From Perkinsus marinus ATCC 50983 (taxonomy: Eukaryota; Perkinsozoa; Perkinsida; Perkinsidae): a stretch of 35,105 nucleotides of DNA. Made by a program: the position numbers and the translations under genes. The notes below the pieces were generated by a model, which saw only the letters and a list, made by a program, of their open reading frames with translations, was not told where the DNA came from and searched no databases. The stretch is taken from positions 8,686-43,790 of the forward strand of contig NW_003212599.1 in assembly GCF_000006405.1 (NCBI RefSeq), in the 5' to 3' direction. Positions 27,901 to 35,105 of this stretch are shown here, piece after piece (position 1 is the first letter of the stretch; the number at the start of each line of letters is the position of its first letter).

Positions 27901-30775
27901 TCAGTCGAAGAGGGCACGGTGGGATGCCAGCCACGAACAACGATGGCTAGGAGCTCATTGGACTTATGACTCTGAGACGGGTCGGCTATCAATGAGGAGG
28001 CCCACCTGCGAGAAGCCCTTGGAAGGAATGACGAAGCGAGCTGTATATCGAGCTGCTGGTCAGTTCCTACTCTTTACTCAAGGAGCAGCCGAAGCGATGA
28101 GTCGCTCCCATGCCGATTCGATGAGGCGCATCTCCGGAAAGTGGCCAGGTTGGGACACTGTGTGTACCGATACGGAACAGTGCAACCTGATCCACGATCA
28201 CCTCAAATGTGCGCAGCGGCACTGGGTCGATTGTTCTGAAGAAGATCAGAACCTCTGTCTCCTACAGGAAACCACGAAGATTGTAGTCGAAGTAGACGGC
28301 TCACAAGAAGGCCATGGTTTCCTCGCCATCGACGCGAGCGAGCTCTCTGACGATGGTGACCGAGACCAGCTCGGTGATATAAAATCGAGGGTGGTGATCG
28401 CTGATGCGAAGGCCTTTAATGAGAAACATCTCGGATGGCATTGCAATCGGCGGGAGTTGACCGCGATTGCATTCGCCATAAAGCGTATCGATGACATCCG
28501 GTGCCTACTCCCATCTCTACAAGTGGTCATCATTCGCACAGACAGTAGGGTCGCTAGCGGTCAAGTAGACCCTTGGAGCCGGGTAGCCACGAAGAGTCTT
28601 GAGCGCAAAGCTCTCCTACGGTTGAGGAATGTGGTAGTCGAGACTGTCTTCGATTGGAAACTGCACGGAGTAAAAGCTCGAGTCCAGCATATCAGTGGAG
28701 TCAGCAACGTCACGGCAGATAAGCTGTCAAGAGCAGTATCCGAACGACGTTACCAAGAAGCAGTCTTAGAAGGTCGAGAACGACCTACGGTGGTATCTAA
28801 TGTCAATTTGTTAACGATCACGACTTTGGAGGAGGGTGTCGACGGATTAACGAGGATCTCAATCCCAAGTTTCCTTCGATTCGTTGACCTGCACTCGACA
28901 TTCCAAGCCTGGCGGGGTGCAATAACCACTGGGAGTAGTCTTGTGGAGTCCGACAACAACGAAAAGGTCGAGCTGAATACTACTACACCTCCTGATGGCC
29001 TACGTAAAAGGTGGCTCCGAAAGATTCAAGCCGATGATGATGAGACGGCTCAAGCCATCGCACAGTTGAAGGAACCTACCCATGATCCCACCACTCCTAC
29101 TCCGATCAACGGTTATCTGTATAACCTCTTCATCGACGATGATGACATCCTGAAAAGAAGAACCATGAGGGGAAGTCTCTCCTCCAGAACTGGCCAGGCA
29201 GATGAGCATATTCAGACGGTGATGCCAAAGTCCATCATGGCCGAAGTGGCTACAGCAGTTCACGCTGAGCTCGGCCATGCAGGATTTTTAGCTACCTTCA
29301 GAGAAGTGTCTCAACACTGTTGGTCTCCTAAGTGCCGTGAGATTGTCAAGACTGCTCTCTCAAGATGTATGTCCTGCATTCGTACCGTGCCAAAGGCCAG
29401 TAATGTCTTGAAGGCATTCCCCGGTCCTGCTATCATTCCGCAATGGCCTTTTCAAATTGTCGGAGCTGACCTTTTTGGTCCAATCCGATTACGGTCTCGA
29501 GAACGCCAAAAGGCGGTTGATGATGAAGCACAGAAAGGAACTTACATCCTTACTGTGACGGATAGGCTAACTGGATACTGCCGCTTCGAACTGCTTGCGA
29601 ATTGTCGCTCGCAAACTGTGATCCGTGCGTTCGAGAGGATCATCTGCTGGGAACTCTGTGCTGATACTCAAGAGTGCTGGACCGACCGTGGGTCCCAATT
29701 TATGAGCTCGGCATGGGGGTCTATGTGCTTGTTGAGCAACATCCGTCATCGAGTGAATCTACCATCAACACCACATCTCGGAGGATGGTGGGAAACTCAT
29801 CATAAGCCTCTTACTAAATGCCTCAGAAGTCTATTCGACAGTTGTCCCACTCGTGATCTACAGGAGATGGTCAGCATTGCTCAAGCCCGTATCAACTCTA
29901 GTTTGGGCACTGATTCTCGGCCAAGTGCCCATGAACTGGTCTACGGATGGAGACCATGCCTACCTTTATCGAGATTACTCGCCGGAGAACGACAACTCGA
30001 AGAAGACTATAGTACTATCTATCCCACCATTCTACCAGAAGATCCGCTCCATCGTGAACAAGCAGTACAGGAAGCCATCTCTCGTGGTGCGCACCGTCGA
30101 GATCTCTTGGCACTCTTCAACGAGGCCTGGATACAAAGTCGTGCCGAACGCTATGCCCAGCTTTATAAAGATGCTGCTAAATCTGGCACTCTATCTATTG
30201 GTGATCGAGTGGTATGGCTACAACAACGTCGCAATAAGTATGGTAAGATCGTCCATGATGATAGGGTATTTGTTGTAGTTCGGTCTATCGGAAACCAATG
30301 TTATCAGATTAAGCCGCTCGACGATCAATCCTCTATTGCTGACAACCCCTCTGGATGGCCTACCATTCACAGGAGGAATTTATATAAAATATTTGGGGAT
30401 GGTTCTGATACTATCTCTGGTCTTGACAATTCTACGGGAGAGCGAACCCCTGCAGTTCCTACTCCTGATCGGTTTGGCGCCGACGATGACCAAAACGAAT
30501 CTCCTATTATTGACACTCAACCCAACAATACTCATTCAAATCCCAATTCTGGAACGGTCGAGAAGACCTTCAATGATGATGATAAGAAAGCTACTACACC
30601 CACTACTGTTACCTCCTCTGTTGCCTCTCGTAGGAGCTCGGTCATCCCTCATCGCATGGAATCCTCTCAGCAGGGTAAGCGAAAGGGGGAGAGTCGAGAG
30701 CTCCGATTTCTGTCGTCTATCGATAAATCTGTTAGCCGCTATGGTCGCTCTCGAAAAGGGGGAGTGATGGTGTAA
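24878..30775 (+). CDS. Gag-Pol polyprotein of the LTR retrotransposon, 1,965 aa
   Basis: One frame encodes all proteins with no frameshift or stop between gag and pol. Gag occupies about residues 1-415. A CCHC zinc knuckle (CYLCSQVGHLKRDC, C418 to C431) is followed by an aspartic protease with LLDTGAGCSLIG (D near 517). Reverse transcriptase shows RPCIDLRRAND, YDLEKAFYSI (D896) and the catalytic VMDDFLVV (D973, D974), so it has MDD instead of the usual YxDD. RNase H: VEVDGSQ (about 1140), NRRELTAI, IRTDSRVASG and NVTADKLSR. Integrase: the HHCC finger (HAELGHAGF to CMSC, about 1461-1498), then D in GADLFGP, D in WTDRGSQF and E in GGWWETHH. A Ser/Thr-rich tail ends in the 3' LTR. The first in-frame ATG is in the 5' LTR and the TAA is in the 3' LTR. 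All catalytic residues are present. Confidence 0.95.
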   Translation: MESPITASGEASICWRSRWDLLNEQPGRPEKDEVIDVIYAAVDKVLDLSVDQRVKSRVGAIIRKVSTDLQSYYEDQLPEGWRRLNANELFGDLIQTVFREVYWSVQDSGYSDDGGALELALCISAQTVKTLLKLNTVDGYSELIAELVGKMRSDESSELKDVEGGASKTKQRDTIETKVDVNNLPLVDGAPWSLDKKTADGKIKVTYDCVKRRIITACESYGLSGRRACFFVVKNFDGAERTFAQKALAAVPVENQNPLDAFFGKMDAKYTNYWSEGRALSEFTTLKKHQGEDPITYLNRLSEIADTLPISEGELRKQFLQGLSSGLVSKLRSCYGPRLYSKPLDKIADSASYYESEYMRERVDKPQAQPSRVNPDVPLRGKGLPREQAQSTGGAGTAATQSIGGNRPSRWSNGAPRCYLCSQVGHLKRDCPLKGQLDNRKTTEPKDRGKSSSSTSEVKQGFVNVEIGANVVEATGLNGEDAAKSNTIHSLSGVDTVPELKCDVGKYGRYNQTALLDTGAGCSLIGADLAARLHKEGRAVVLTTPKIIRLRFANGGVEESDHELIVPIGVEKKREEVTYYLPFVVSRTLGAGILLGRRALCLMETKLRFGGVNPRELQKLENVFHQNVVSEASHQPGENGSLAAEKNTVQQNAVYVQINQVTDEPVVLDEEAVLEDGLGWSSKGVVESREWLEKTVEQALPQLDGPLDNDSDIDIDKLKVDAKKCLDEQVRKGWIPISRGFRGRVASKADIITQDTSTQAYQFQISWDVNDVDLHDNVRRGPWDSSRLIGDLSPSEKEEWDHQIDGYVSRGWWVEEPSGPPDGEKHLSATCFPVRQCAMKTTRIRPCIDLRRANDLSPKLKAAAPTGVGPTSISDAILKLRSSLDAHKQYQIDQYDLEKAFYSIRILPRSAADGRLLKVWIRCGSTWYSSCCLVFGTSAGPLSLNYSQLTLLTIMRHMLSNVTSQSVWIPVMDDFLVVSPMKKGSTKVSDKSKACMEVLWELTGFRAPQSKRARWDASHEQRWLGAHWTYDSETGRLSMRRPTCEKPLEGMTKRAVYRAAGQFLLFTQGAAEAMSRSHADSMRRISGKWPGWDTVCTDTEQCNLIHDHLKCAQRHWVDCSEEDQNLCLLQETTKIVVEVDGSQEGHGFLAIDASELSDDGDRDQLGDIKSRVVIADAKAFNEKHLGWHCNRRELTAIAFAIKRIDDIRCLLPSLQVVIIRTDSRVASGQVDPWSRVATKSLERKALLRLRNVVVETVFDWKLHGVKARVQHISGVSNVTADKLSRAVSERRYQEAVLEGRERPTVVSNVNLLTITTLEEGVDGLTRISIPSFLRFVDLHSTFQAWRGAITTGSSLVESDNNEKVELNTTTPPDGLRKRWLRKIQADDDETAQAIAQLKEPTHDPTTPTPINGYLYNLFIDDDDILKRRTMRGSLSSRTGQADEHIQTVMPKSIMAEVATAVHAELGHAGFLATFREVSQHCWSPKCREIVKTALSRCMSCIRTVPKASNVLKAFPGPAIIPQWPFQIVGADLFGPIRLRSRERQKAVDDEAQKGTYILTVTDRLTGYCRFELLANCRSQTVIRAFERIICWELCADTQECWTDRGSQFMSSAWGSMCLLSNIRHRVNLPSTPHLGGWWETHHKPLTKCLRSLFDSCPTRDLQEMVSIAQARINSSLGTDSRPSAHELVYGWRPCLPLSRLLAGERQLEEDYSTIYPTILPEDPLHREQAVQEAISRGAHRRDLLALFNEAWIQSRAERYAQLYKDAAKSGTLSIGDRVVWLQQRRNKYGKIVHDDRVFVVVRSIGNQCYQIKPLDDQSSIADNPSGWPTIHRRNLYKIFGDGSDTISGLDNSTGERTPAVPTPDRFGADDDQNESPIIDTQPNNTHSNPNSGTVEKTFNDDDKKATTPTTVTSSVASRRSSVIPHRMESSQQGKRKGESRELRFLSSIDKSVSRYGRSRKGGVMV
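24920..24937 (+). other. Candidate primer-binding site
   Basis: TGGCGATCTCGGTGGGAC lies five bases after the 5' LTR, at the expected place, and begins with the TGG that pairs with tRNA 3' CCA. Which tRNA primes cannot be decided from this window. The Gag-Pol frame reads straight through it. Confidence 0.6.
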
Positions 30776-30934
30776 TCGATCCCCAAGGCGAGCGCTTTTT
30801 TACTTAGCTAGTAGTCAAGTCGATAGTCAGAGGCAGAGACAGGAACAGGTCTGTAGCCATCTTGGCTCAAGTTGTACTCTTGTGTTGATCAAGTCCAATG
30901 GAAAGTCCAATAACGGCATCGGGCGAGGCTTCCA
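30768..30934 (+). repeat. 3' long terminal repeat (167 bp)
   Basis: Same sequence as 24748-24914. Its first bases supply the TAA stop (30773-30775) of the Gag-Pol frame. The ATG that starts the polyprotein in the 5' copy occurs here too, but opens only a short frame. Confidence 0.96.
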
Positions 30935-30938
30935 TCAG

Positions 30939-31173
30939 GTGTGGTCATTCCTGGCCGCAGGCTCCTATCCATTCCCACACTCTAATTTTCGCGGTACTGA
31001 TTTCACACAACGTTGTGTGCCGAGAATCAATATAATGCTGGATAATTACGTTGAGGGATCAGGATTGTCAATACCACAGAGCAGGAGTCAGTTCACATCC
31101 TATACTCAAATTGGAGGATTCTAGCGGCCCTCACCTTGCTGTCGATTTCAGTGCTTTCCTGGGTTAACGCTCA
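30939..31173. other. 3' flank of the retrotransposon, upstream of acyl-CoA synthetase
   Basis: No gene seen. It presumably holds the acyl-CoA synthetase promoter and leader; the insertion lies 235 bp upstream of the proposed start. Confidence 0.5.
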
Positions 31174-34100
31174 ATGATCGGGGAGCTCGTTAAAGGTCTT
31201 GACTACTTCACCTGGGCTGTTCCCGCAGCTGGACCCATCCGCTCAGCATTCGGCCCGACGGACCCAGCAACGATGATGAACTCAGAGTCCAGTCCATATC
31301 CTGACCCGGATAATACGGTGGGCTATCCACCTGCAGGTCGTCGGTTCCAACCCGTCATATTGCGTTTTCCACCCAGGAAGCCCCAGCAAGGTGTCGTACT
31401 GGCCATTCAGCTCGCGGCGAAGGCCTGCCTTGGGCCCCGTCTGTGCGGACTCTCTACGATGTATTCCTTCATGCCGTGAAAAGGTCACTTCTTCCTTCGT
31501 ATTTTTGGCCGTCCATCACGTATTTTCAGCCATTCCAATTCCAAGTGCCAAGGCACTAGAGAGCTCGTTCGTTACGTCGACATGGGTCAGCCCTTACCTG
31601 GGAAGGAGTTCGGCAAGACCATATGGCGTAAGTCTTGTTGGAGGAATACATGTTCGCTCTCCTCAGCTGGGCTCAGGAGTTTATATACGGATTCGGGTAG
31701 AAGTATACAGAAACCAACAATTGAATTTCCCAAAACTTCCATATCGTCACCCTCGACACATGTAGCTGAACATGTGCATATTCCCCGCCCCCCCCACACT
31801 TTGGGCCATCCGTGAACTCAGGTACTTACCGTGAAGTCAATAAGCGTGTGTTGGCCTTCGGAGCCGGTCTGCGTGCCATTGGAAACAACCCGCAGCCACA
31901 CTTCGTTGCCGATGTCGATTCTTTGGTGAGTTTAATCGTTGATTCGAAGAACTTCCACCTGTTCTACGTGAAGTGGCATGATACTCTGTGGAAAACCCGC
32001 GATATTCGCGGTGATATGCAATAGTGTTCATAACACGGGTGAAACTTTAATGAGGTTAATGATTTTCTCGCAGGGCGGGCCCATTTCCCTCGTCATTTTC
32101 GAGGATACTTGCGCTCAGTGGATCACTGCGGCCCTTGGAGCTTGGTCTCAGAATATGATAGTAACTACCATATATGGTAAATTGACGATACCACCAGCGC
32201 TACCCAGACTGAAAATGCCAGGTACGTTGGGACCGGACGCAGTGTCACAAGCCTTCATGGAGGGCCAAGGGACAACTCTACTGTGTAACAGGAAAAAGGT
32301 GAGAATCGGGAATAGGGCCTGCTGGCATTACGCGTAGGTGGCTGGGGTCGTCGAAGCTCGAGAGACGATGCCCACGTTGAGGCATATCATCTACACTGAT
32401 GAGGGAGTTGACAAGAAGGAGAGGATGAAACCTTTGCAGTTGGCAGGTGTGCTCTTTCTCTCTTTATTAATTCTGCATCTCAAAAATACACTGAAAACAT
32501 TAGTGAAAAACATATTTTACAAACCCCTGCATATCACCGCGAGCATCGAGTTCCTAATTGAATATTACGCCACTTCACGTAAAACGGGTGAAACTCCATT
32601 GATTGAAGTAGATACTCACGGCATTGAGATTATCAGTTTCGAAGATTTGCTCCGACGTGGATCAAGTGTCATCAAAGAGTGGCCCCCGGTGTTGCCCGGC
32701 AAGGACAGCATTGCTACTATCATGTACACATCTGGTGAGTCCTCTGGGGCGATGAATTTTCCAGAGCTAATCTTACGAATGTGGGAAAATATGCATATGA
32801 TCAAACACATGTGTTGGTGACAAATGGCTTTGAAGTTCTCAGTGGTTTCTGTACATTTGTACTCGAATTCGTATGCGAACTTGAATTCTAACTATTGAGG
32901 AAACTCTCAAGCTCAGCTGAGAAAAGCGGAAATATATTCCTCCAACACCGGAGTTTCACGACCCTAGTGATATGAAAAACACTGGTGAAAAACATATTTC
33001 ACGACTACTGCATATCATCGCGAATATCGCGTTTTTCACCGAGTGTTGCGTTATTTCGCGTAAAACGGGTTGTGAAACTCCACCGAATTTCACCAGGTAC
33101 GACTGGCCACCCTAAGGGTGTTGTCATAAGACATCGCCATGCTGTATTCTGCATCCGCTCGGTACTGCCAGTTGTTCTTGAGCGTCTACCGTCCAACTTC
33201 ACTCATCTGGCGTAAGTCCTTATTTTTTCTAAAAGAAGTTGATTCCCTCTTTGTAAGGTACTTACCTCTGGCTCATATTTTTGAACTGGCGGTTCACTTG
33301 GGGTGCCTTAGCTGTGGTGCGAGCATCGGATATGCTGATCCTAGTAGGCTCGACCCTATGCACAATGTTGGAAAATGTGTTCGATCATATATATTCTTAG
33401 TAGGGCTCAAGAGTTCCCTCTTGAAAAAATACAAAATAGGGTAGAAATGTAGAGAAACTAATGAGTATTTCCCCAAGTTTTCACCAAAAATTGTCATATT
33501 GCCACCAACACATGTACCTGATCATATACATATTTTCCCTTCAGAAAGTCTAACGGCTACTTTGAGTAAACCGCGTGGAGCTCTGGAGGAATTCAGACCG
33601 CATATGTTCATCGGGGTTCCTAAGATATTCGATGTCATTATGAAGGGAGCTTTGGCGAAGATTGCCGCGGAAGGACGTAAGTCCATGTGGGAAAATATGC
33701 ATATAGTCTGGTAGCCGTATTAAACTTTGAGGAAATTATTATTGGTTTCGGCACATCTGTATTAATGAGAAAGCTTTTGAGCTCTGCTGAGGAAAACGCA
33801 CGTATATTCTAACCGTGGTCGCTGTTGTATTTACGGAATTTATTTTTTTATATTGTTGTTGGTCTCTGTAGATACGAAGAGGAGCCTCATTAACGCCGCA
33901 TTTGAGTCAAAGGCTAAGGCCATTGAAAGTAGCATGTTGTTGTCATCATCGTTAATTGCTCATTTTCAGATGGCAGATTTACTCCCATATTCGACCGTCT
34001 AGTTTTCTCCAAGTTCCAAGCTCTTCTAGGTGGACGAGTAAAGTGAGTTCCTACTACTACTACTATTGTACGTCGAGGTCATACCACAGTATGTAGGATA

Positions 34101-35105
34101 TGCGTATCGGGTGGAGGTCCGCTCTCTGGAGATGTCCAGAGATGGGTGAGAACAGCCTTTGGATGCCAAGTTATTCAAGGCTACGGCCTCACAGAAACTA
34201 ATGCAGGTGCCACGATTCAACTGTAAGGTTATTTCGGACACTTGCGAATGATTTAGATTATTATATTTAGTGCTGGTGACATCACCATAATTCGATACAT
34301 TAATGATTATATGTTAACCTAGTAGACAGATTTGTATATTGGAGTTGATTATATGTTAACCTAGTAGATAGATTTGTATATTGGAGTTGATTATATGTTA
34401 ACCTAGTAGATAGATTTGTATATTGGAGTTGATTATATGTTAACCTAGTAGATAGATTTGTATATTGGAGTTGATTATATGTTAACCTAGTAGATAGATT
34501 TGTATATTGGAGTTGATTATATGTTAACCTAGTAGATAGATTTGTATATTGGAGTTGATTATATGTTAACCTAGTAGATAGATTTGTATATTGGAGTTGA
34601 TTATATGTTAACCTAGTAGATAGATTTGTATATTGGAGTTGATTATATGTTAACCTAGTAGATAGATTTGTATATTGGAGTTGATTATATGTTAACCTAG
34701 TAGATAGATTTGTATATTGGAGTTGATTATATGTTAACCTAGTAGATAGATTTTTATATTGGGGTTCCTTATGATAGAATATATATAGTACGCGCAATGT
34801 GAAGGGTTCGTTTCATATCATCGGCATAATTTCTCAACTAGAGCTCAAATAGAGTAGAAATGTTGTATATAGGCTTTCCCAACACTATGAAATTGTTTAA
34901 ATAGATCAGGGATGAAATTCTCGAATAAAATCCTTTTTTGAGAGGCATCAAGTGGCAACTTCTGAGCAGGAAAGAACGTCCGACTGTTCTACCCGTCTAC
35001 TGTTCAGGATGGACGACCTTAGAACGGGTGTAGTGGGTCCACCTATTCCTGGTATGGAGATCAAGCTTCGGTCATGTCTTGATGCTAAGGGTGAACCCGA
35101 GATCT
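31174..35105 (+). CDS. Long-chain-fatty-acid-CoA ligase (AMP-binding), 15 exons, 3' incomplete
   Basis: Exons: 31174-31317, 31377-31498, 31530-31627, 31822-31925, 32074-32176, 32222-32298, 32338-32446, 32609-32734, 33097-33211, 33258-33343, 33545-33676, 33872-33928, 33970-34042, 34097-34222, 35008 onward. All introns are GT-AG and all phases agree, giving about 523 codons of an expected near 700. Recognised blocks: VRTLYDVFLHAVKR; TYREVNKRVLAFGAGLRAIG; LVIFEDTCAQW; the AMP-binding P-loop YTSGTTGHPKGVV (split across an intron); YLPLAHIFE; RPHMFIGVPKIFD; FSKFQALLGGRV; VSGGGPLSGDVQRW; and QGYGLTETNAG. The enzyme makes acyl-CoA from fatty acid, ATP and CoA for lipid synthesis or oxidation. Exon 1 is the least certain. 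Eight introns are 31-60 bp; the larger ones hold repeat families A and B or a tandem array. Confidence 0.95.
31636..31795 (+). repeat. Dispersed repeat family A, copy 2
   Basis: From GTTGGAGGAATACATG to CATGTGCATATTCCCC, with the interior GGGTAGAAGTATACAGAAAC as in copy 1. It lies in the intron 31628-31821, starting about 8 bp after the 5' splice site. Confidence 0.8.
31945..32055 (+). repeat. Dispersed repeat family B, copy 2
   Basis: TTCTACGTGAAGTGGCATGA then GTGGAAAACCCGCGATATTC and GCGGTGATATGCAATAGTGT. It fills most of intron 31926-32073. Its 3' part (after AATAGTGT) differs from copies 1 and 4. Confidence 0.8.
32480..32600 (-). repeat. Dispersed repeat family B, copy 3 (inverted)
   Basis: On +, AGTGAAAAACATATTTTACA, then CTGCATATCACCGCGAGCAT, then GCCACTTCACGTAAAACGGG. 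It is the reverse complement of the family layout. It lies in intron 32447-32608 and ends within about 10 bp of the 3' splice site. Confidence 0.8.
32781..32940 (-). repeat. Dispersed repeat family A, copy 3 (inverted)
   Basis: On +, GTGGGAAAATATGCATATGA at the left and CAGCTGAGAAAAGCGG with TATATTCCTCCAACAC at the right. The reverse complement matches copy 2. It lies in intron 32735-33096, directly followed by B copy 4. Confidence 0.8.
32942..33088 (-). repeat. Dispersed repeat family B, copy 4 (inverted)
   Basis: On +, TGGTGAAAAACATATTTCAC, then GACTACTGCATATCATCGCG and ATATCGCGTTTTTCACCGAG, then GCGTTATTTCGCGTAAAACG. The core is bounded by GTGAAAAAC and GTTTTTCAC. It lies in intron 32735-33096, next to A copy 3. 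Confidence 0.8.
33367..33541 (+). repeat. Dispersed repeat family A, copy 4
   Basis: The left end GTTGGAAAATGTGTTCGATC and right end GATCATATACATATTTTCCC are inverted repeats; the interior GGGTAGAAATGTAGAGAAAC matches the family. It occupies nearly all of intron 33344-33544, leaving 23 bp at the donor side and about 3 bp at the acceptor side. Confidence 0.82.
33687..33812 (-). repeat. Dispersed repeat family A, copy 5 (inverted, shorter)
   Basis: GTGGGAAAATATGCATATAG begins 10 bp after the 5' splice site of intron 33677-33871. The right side has GAGCTCTGCTGAGGAAAACG, the reverse of the CTCAGC-GAGCTC block in copies 2 and 3. Confidence 0.75.
34305..34766. repeat. 42-bp tandem array, 11 copies
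   Basis: The unit GATTATATGTTAACCTAGTA (first 20 bases of 42) repeats exactly 11 times, with single changes only in the first copy (AGACAG) and the last two bases-rich end (TTTTTAT, GGGGTT). It lies inside the 785-bp last visible intron of the acyl-CoA synthetase gene. Because 42 is a multiple of three, a 14-aa periodic frame appears on the minus strand; it is not a gene. Confidence 0.97.

Larger units (their letters stand above)
24744..30938 (+). mobile_element. Complete LTR retrotransposon with 4-bp target duplication
   Basis: Two 167-bp direct repeats (24748-24914 and 30768-30934) appear identical, begin TG and end CA, and are flanked by TCAG at 24744-24747 and 30935-30938. Between them a single uninterrupted 1,965-aa Gag-Pol frame has the order zinc knuckle, protease, reverse transcriptase, RNase H, integrase. 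That order is Ty3/gypsy-like or BEL/Pao-like, not Ty1/copia-like. Identical LTRs and an intact frame point to recent insertion and possible activity. Confidence 0.96.

Noticed and set aside
29853-30767. Two plus-strand frames of about 140 codons inside the retrotransposon
   Set aside because: They are out-of-frame shadows of the integrase and C-terminal region of the intact Gag-Pol frame.
33344-33366. Exon extending to 33366 with the intron starting at the GT of repeat A copy 4
   Set aside because: The phase fails at the next exon. The donor at 33344 gives a consistent phase and a better match to the family (IGYADP then SLTATL).
34300-34797. 165-codon minus-strand frame with a 14-aa repeat (NLSTRLTYNQLQYT)
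   Set aside because: It is produced by the 42-bp tandem array, whose length is a multiple of three, within an intron of a plus-strand gene.

Overview
This window looks like nuclear DNA from an alveolate of the dinoflagellate/Perkinsus lineage. The reasons are: an EF-like GTPase (EFL) in place of EF-1alpha, very intron-rich genes with mostly 30-70 bp GT-AG introns, eukaryotic families throughout (uL23, the Brix-domain factor RPF1, long-chain acyl-CoA synthetase, SLC15- and SLC35-type transporters), dispersed repeats inside introns, and an LTR retrotransposon. The organism call is an inference; no rRNA or organelle marker is present.

Layout. 1-1160: tandem array of a 62-bp unit. 1978-2358 (-): a small unrecognised protein. 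3288-7587 (+): a compact run of small unrecognised genes, several broken by 34-80 bp introns; the best is a ten-exon, 243-aa gene at 4734-5952. 7994-10996 (-): a triose-phosphate/nucleotide-sugar-type transporter, a small hydrophobic ORF and a POT/PTR2 oligopeptide transporter. 11926-12500 (-): coding relics, one closely matching the switch II region of eEF2. 13160-15790 (-): RPF1, a ribosome-biogenesis gene split by introns that carry repeats, a microsatellite and a 100-N assembly gap; its last exon is frameshifted. 16861-17350 (+): ribosomal protein uL23. 18300-19715 (-) EFL and 20075-21763 (+) a kelch-repeat protein are divergent and share a 359-bp intergenic region. 23210-24009 (-): an unrecognised gene. 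24748-30934: a complete LTR retrotransposon with identical 167-bp LTRs, a 4-bp target duplication and one 1,965-aa Gag-Pol frame that starts inside the 5' LTR and stops inside the 3' LTR. 31174 to the right edge (+): acyl-CoA synthetase, resolved here into 15 exons with consistent phases and running off the window.

Translation-related genes (RPF1, uL23, EFL, plus an eEF2 relic) sit near one another, but they lie on both strands and nothing suggests an operon. The least expected content is non-coding. At least three dispersed short repeat families (called A, B and C here) occupy introns of the acyl-CoA synthetase and RPF1 genes, often within 10-50 bp of the splice sites. The longer introns of both genes are built largely from these elements and tandem repeats, while introns without them stay near 31-60 bp.
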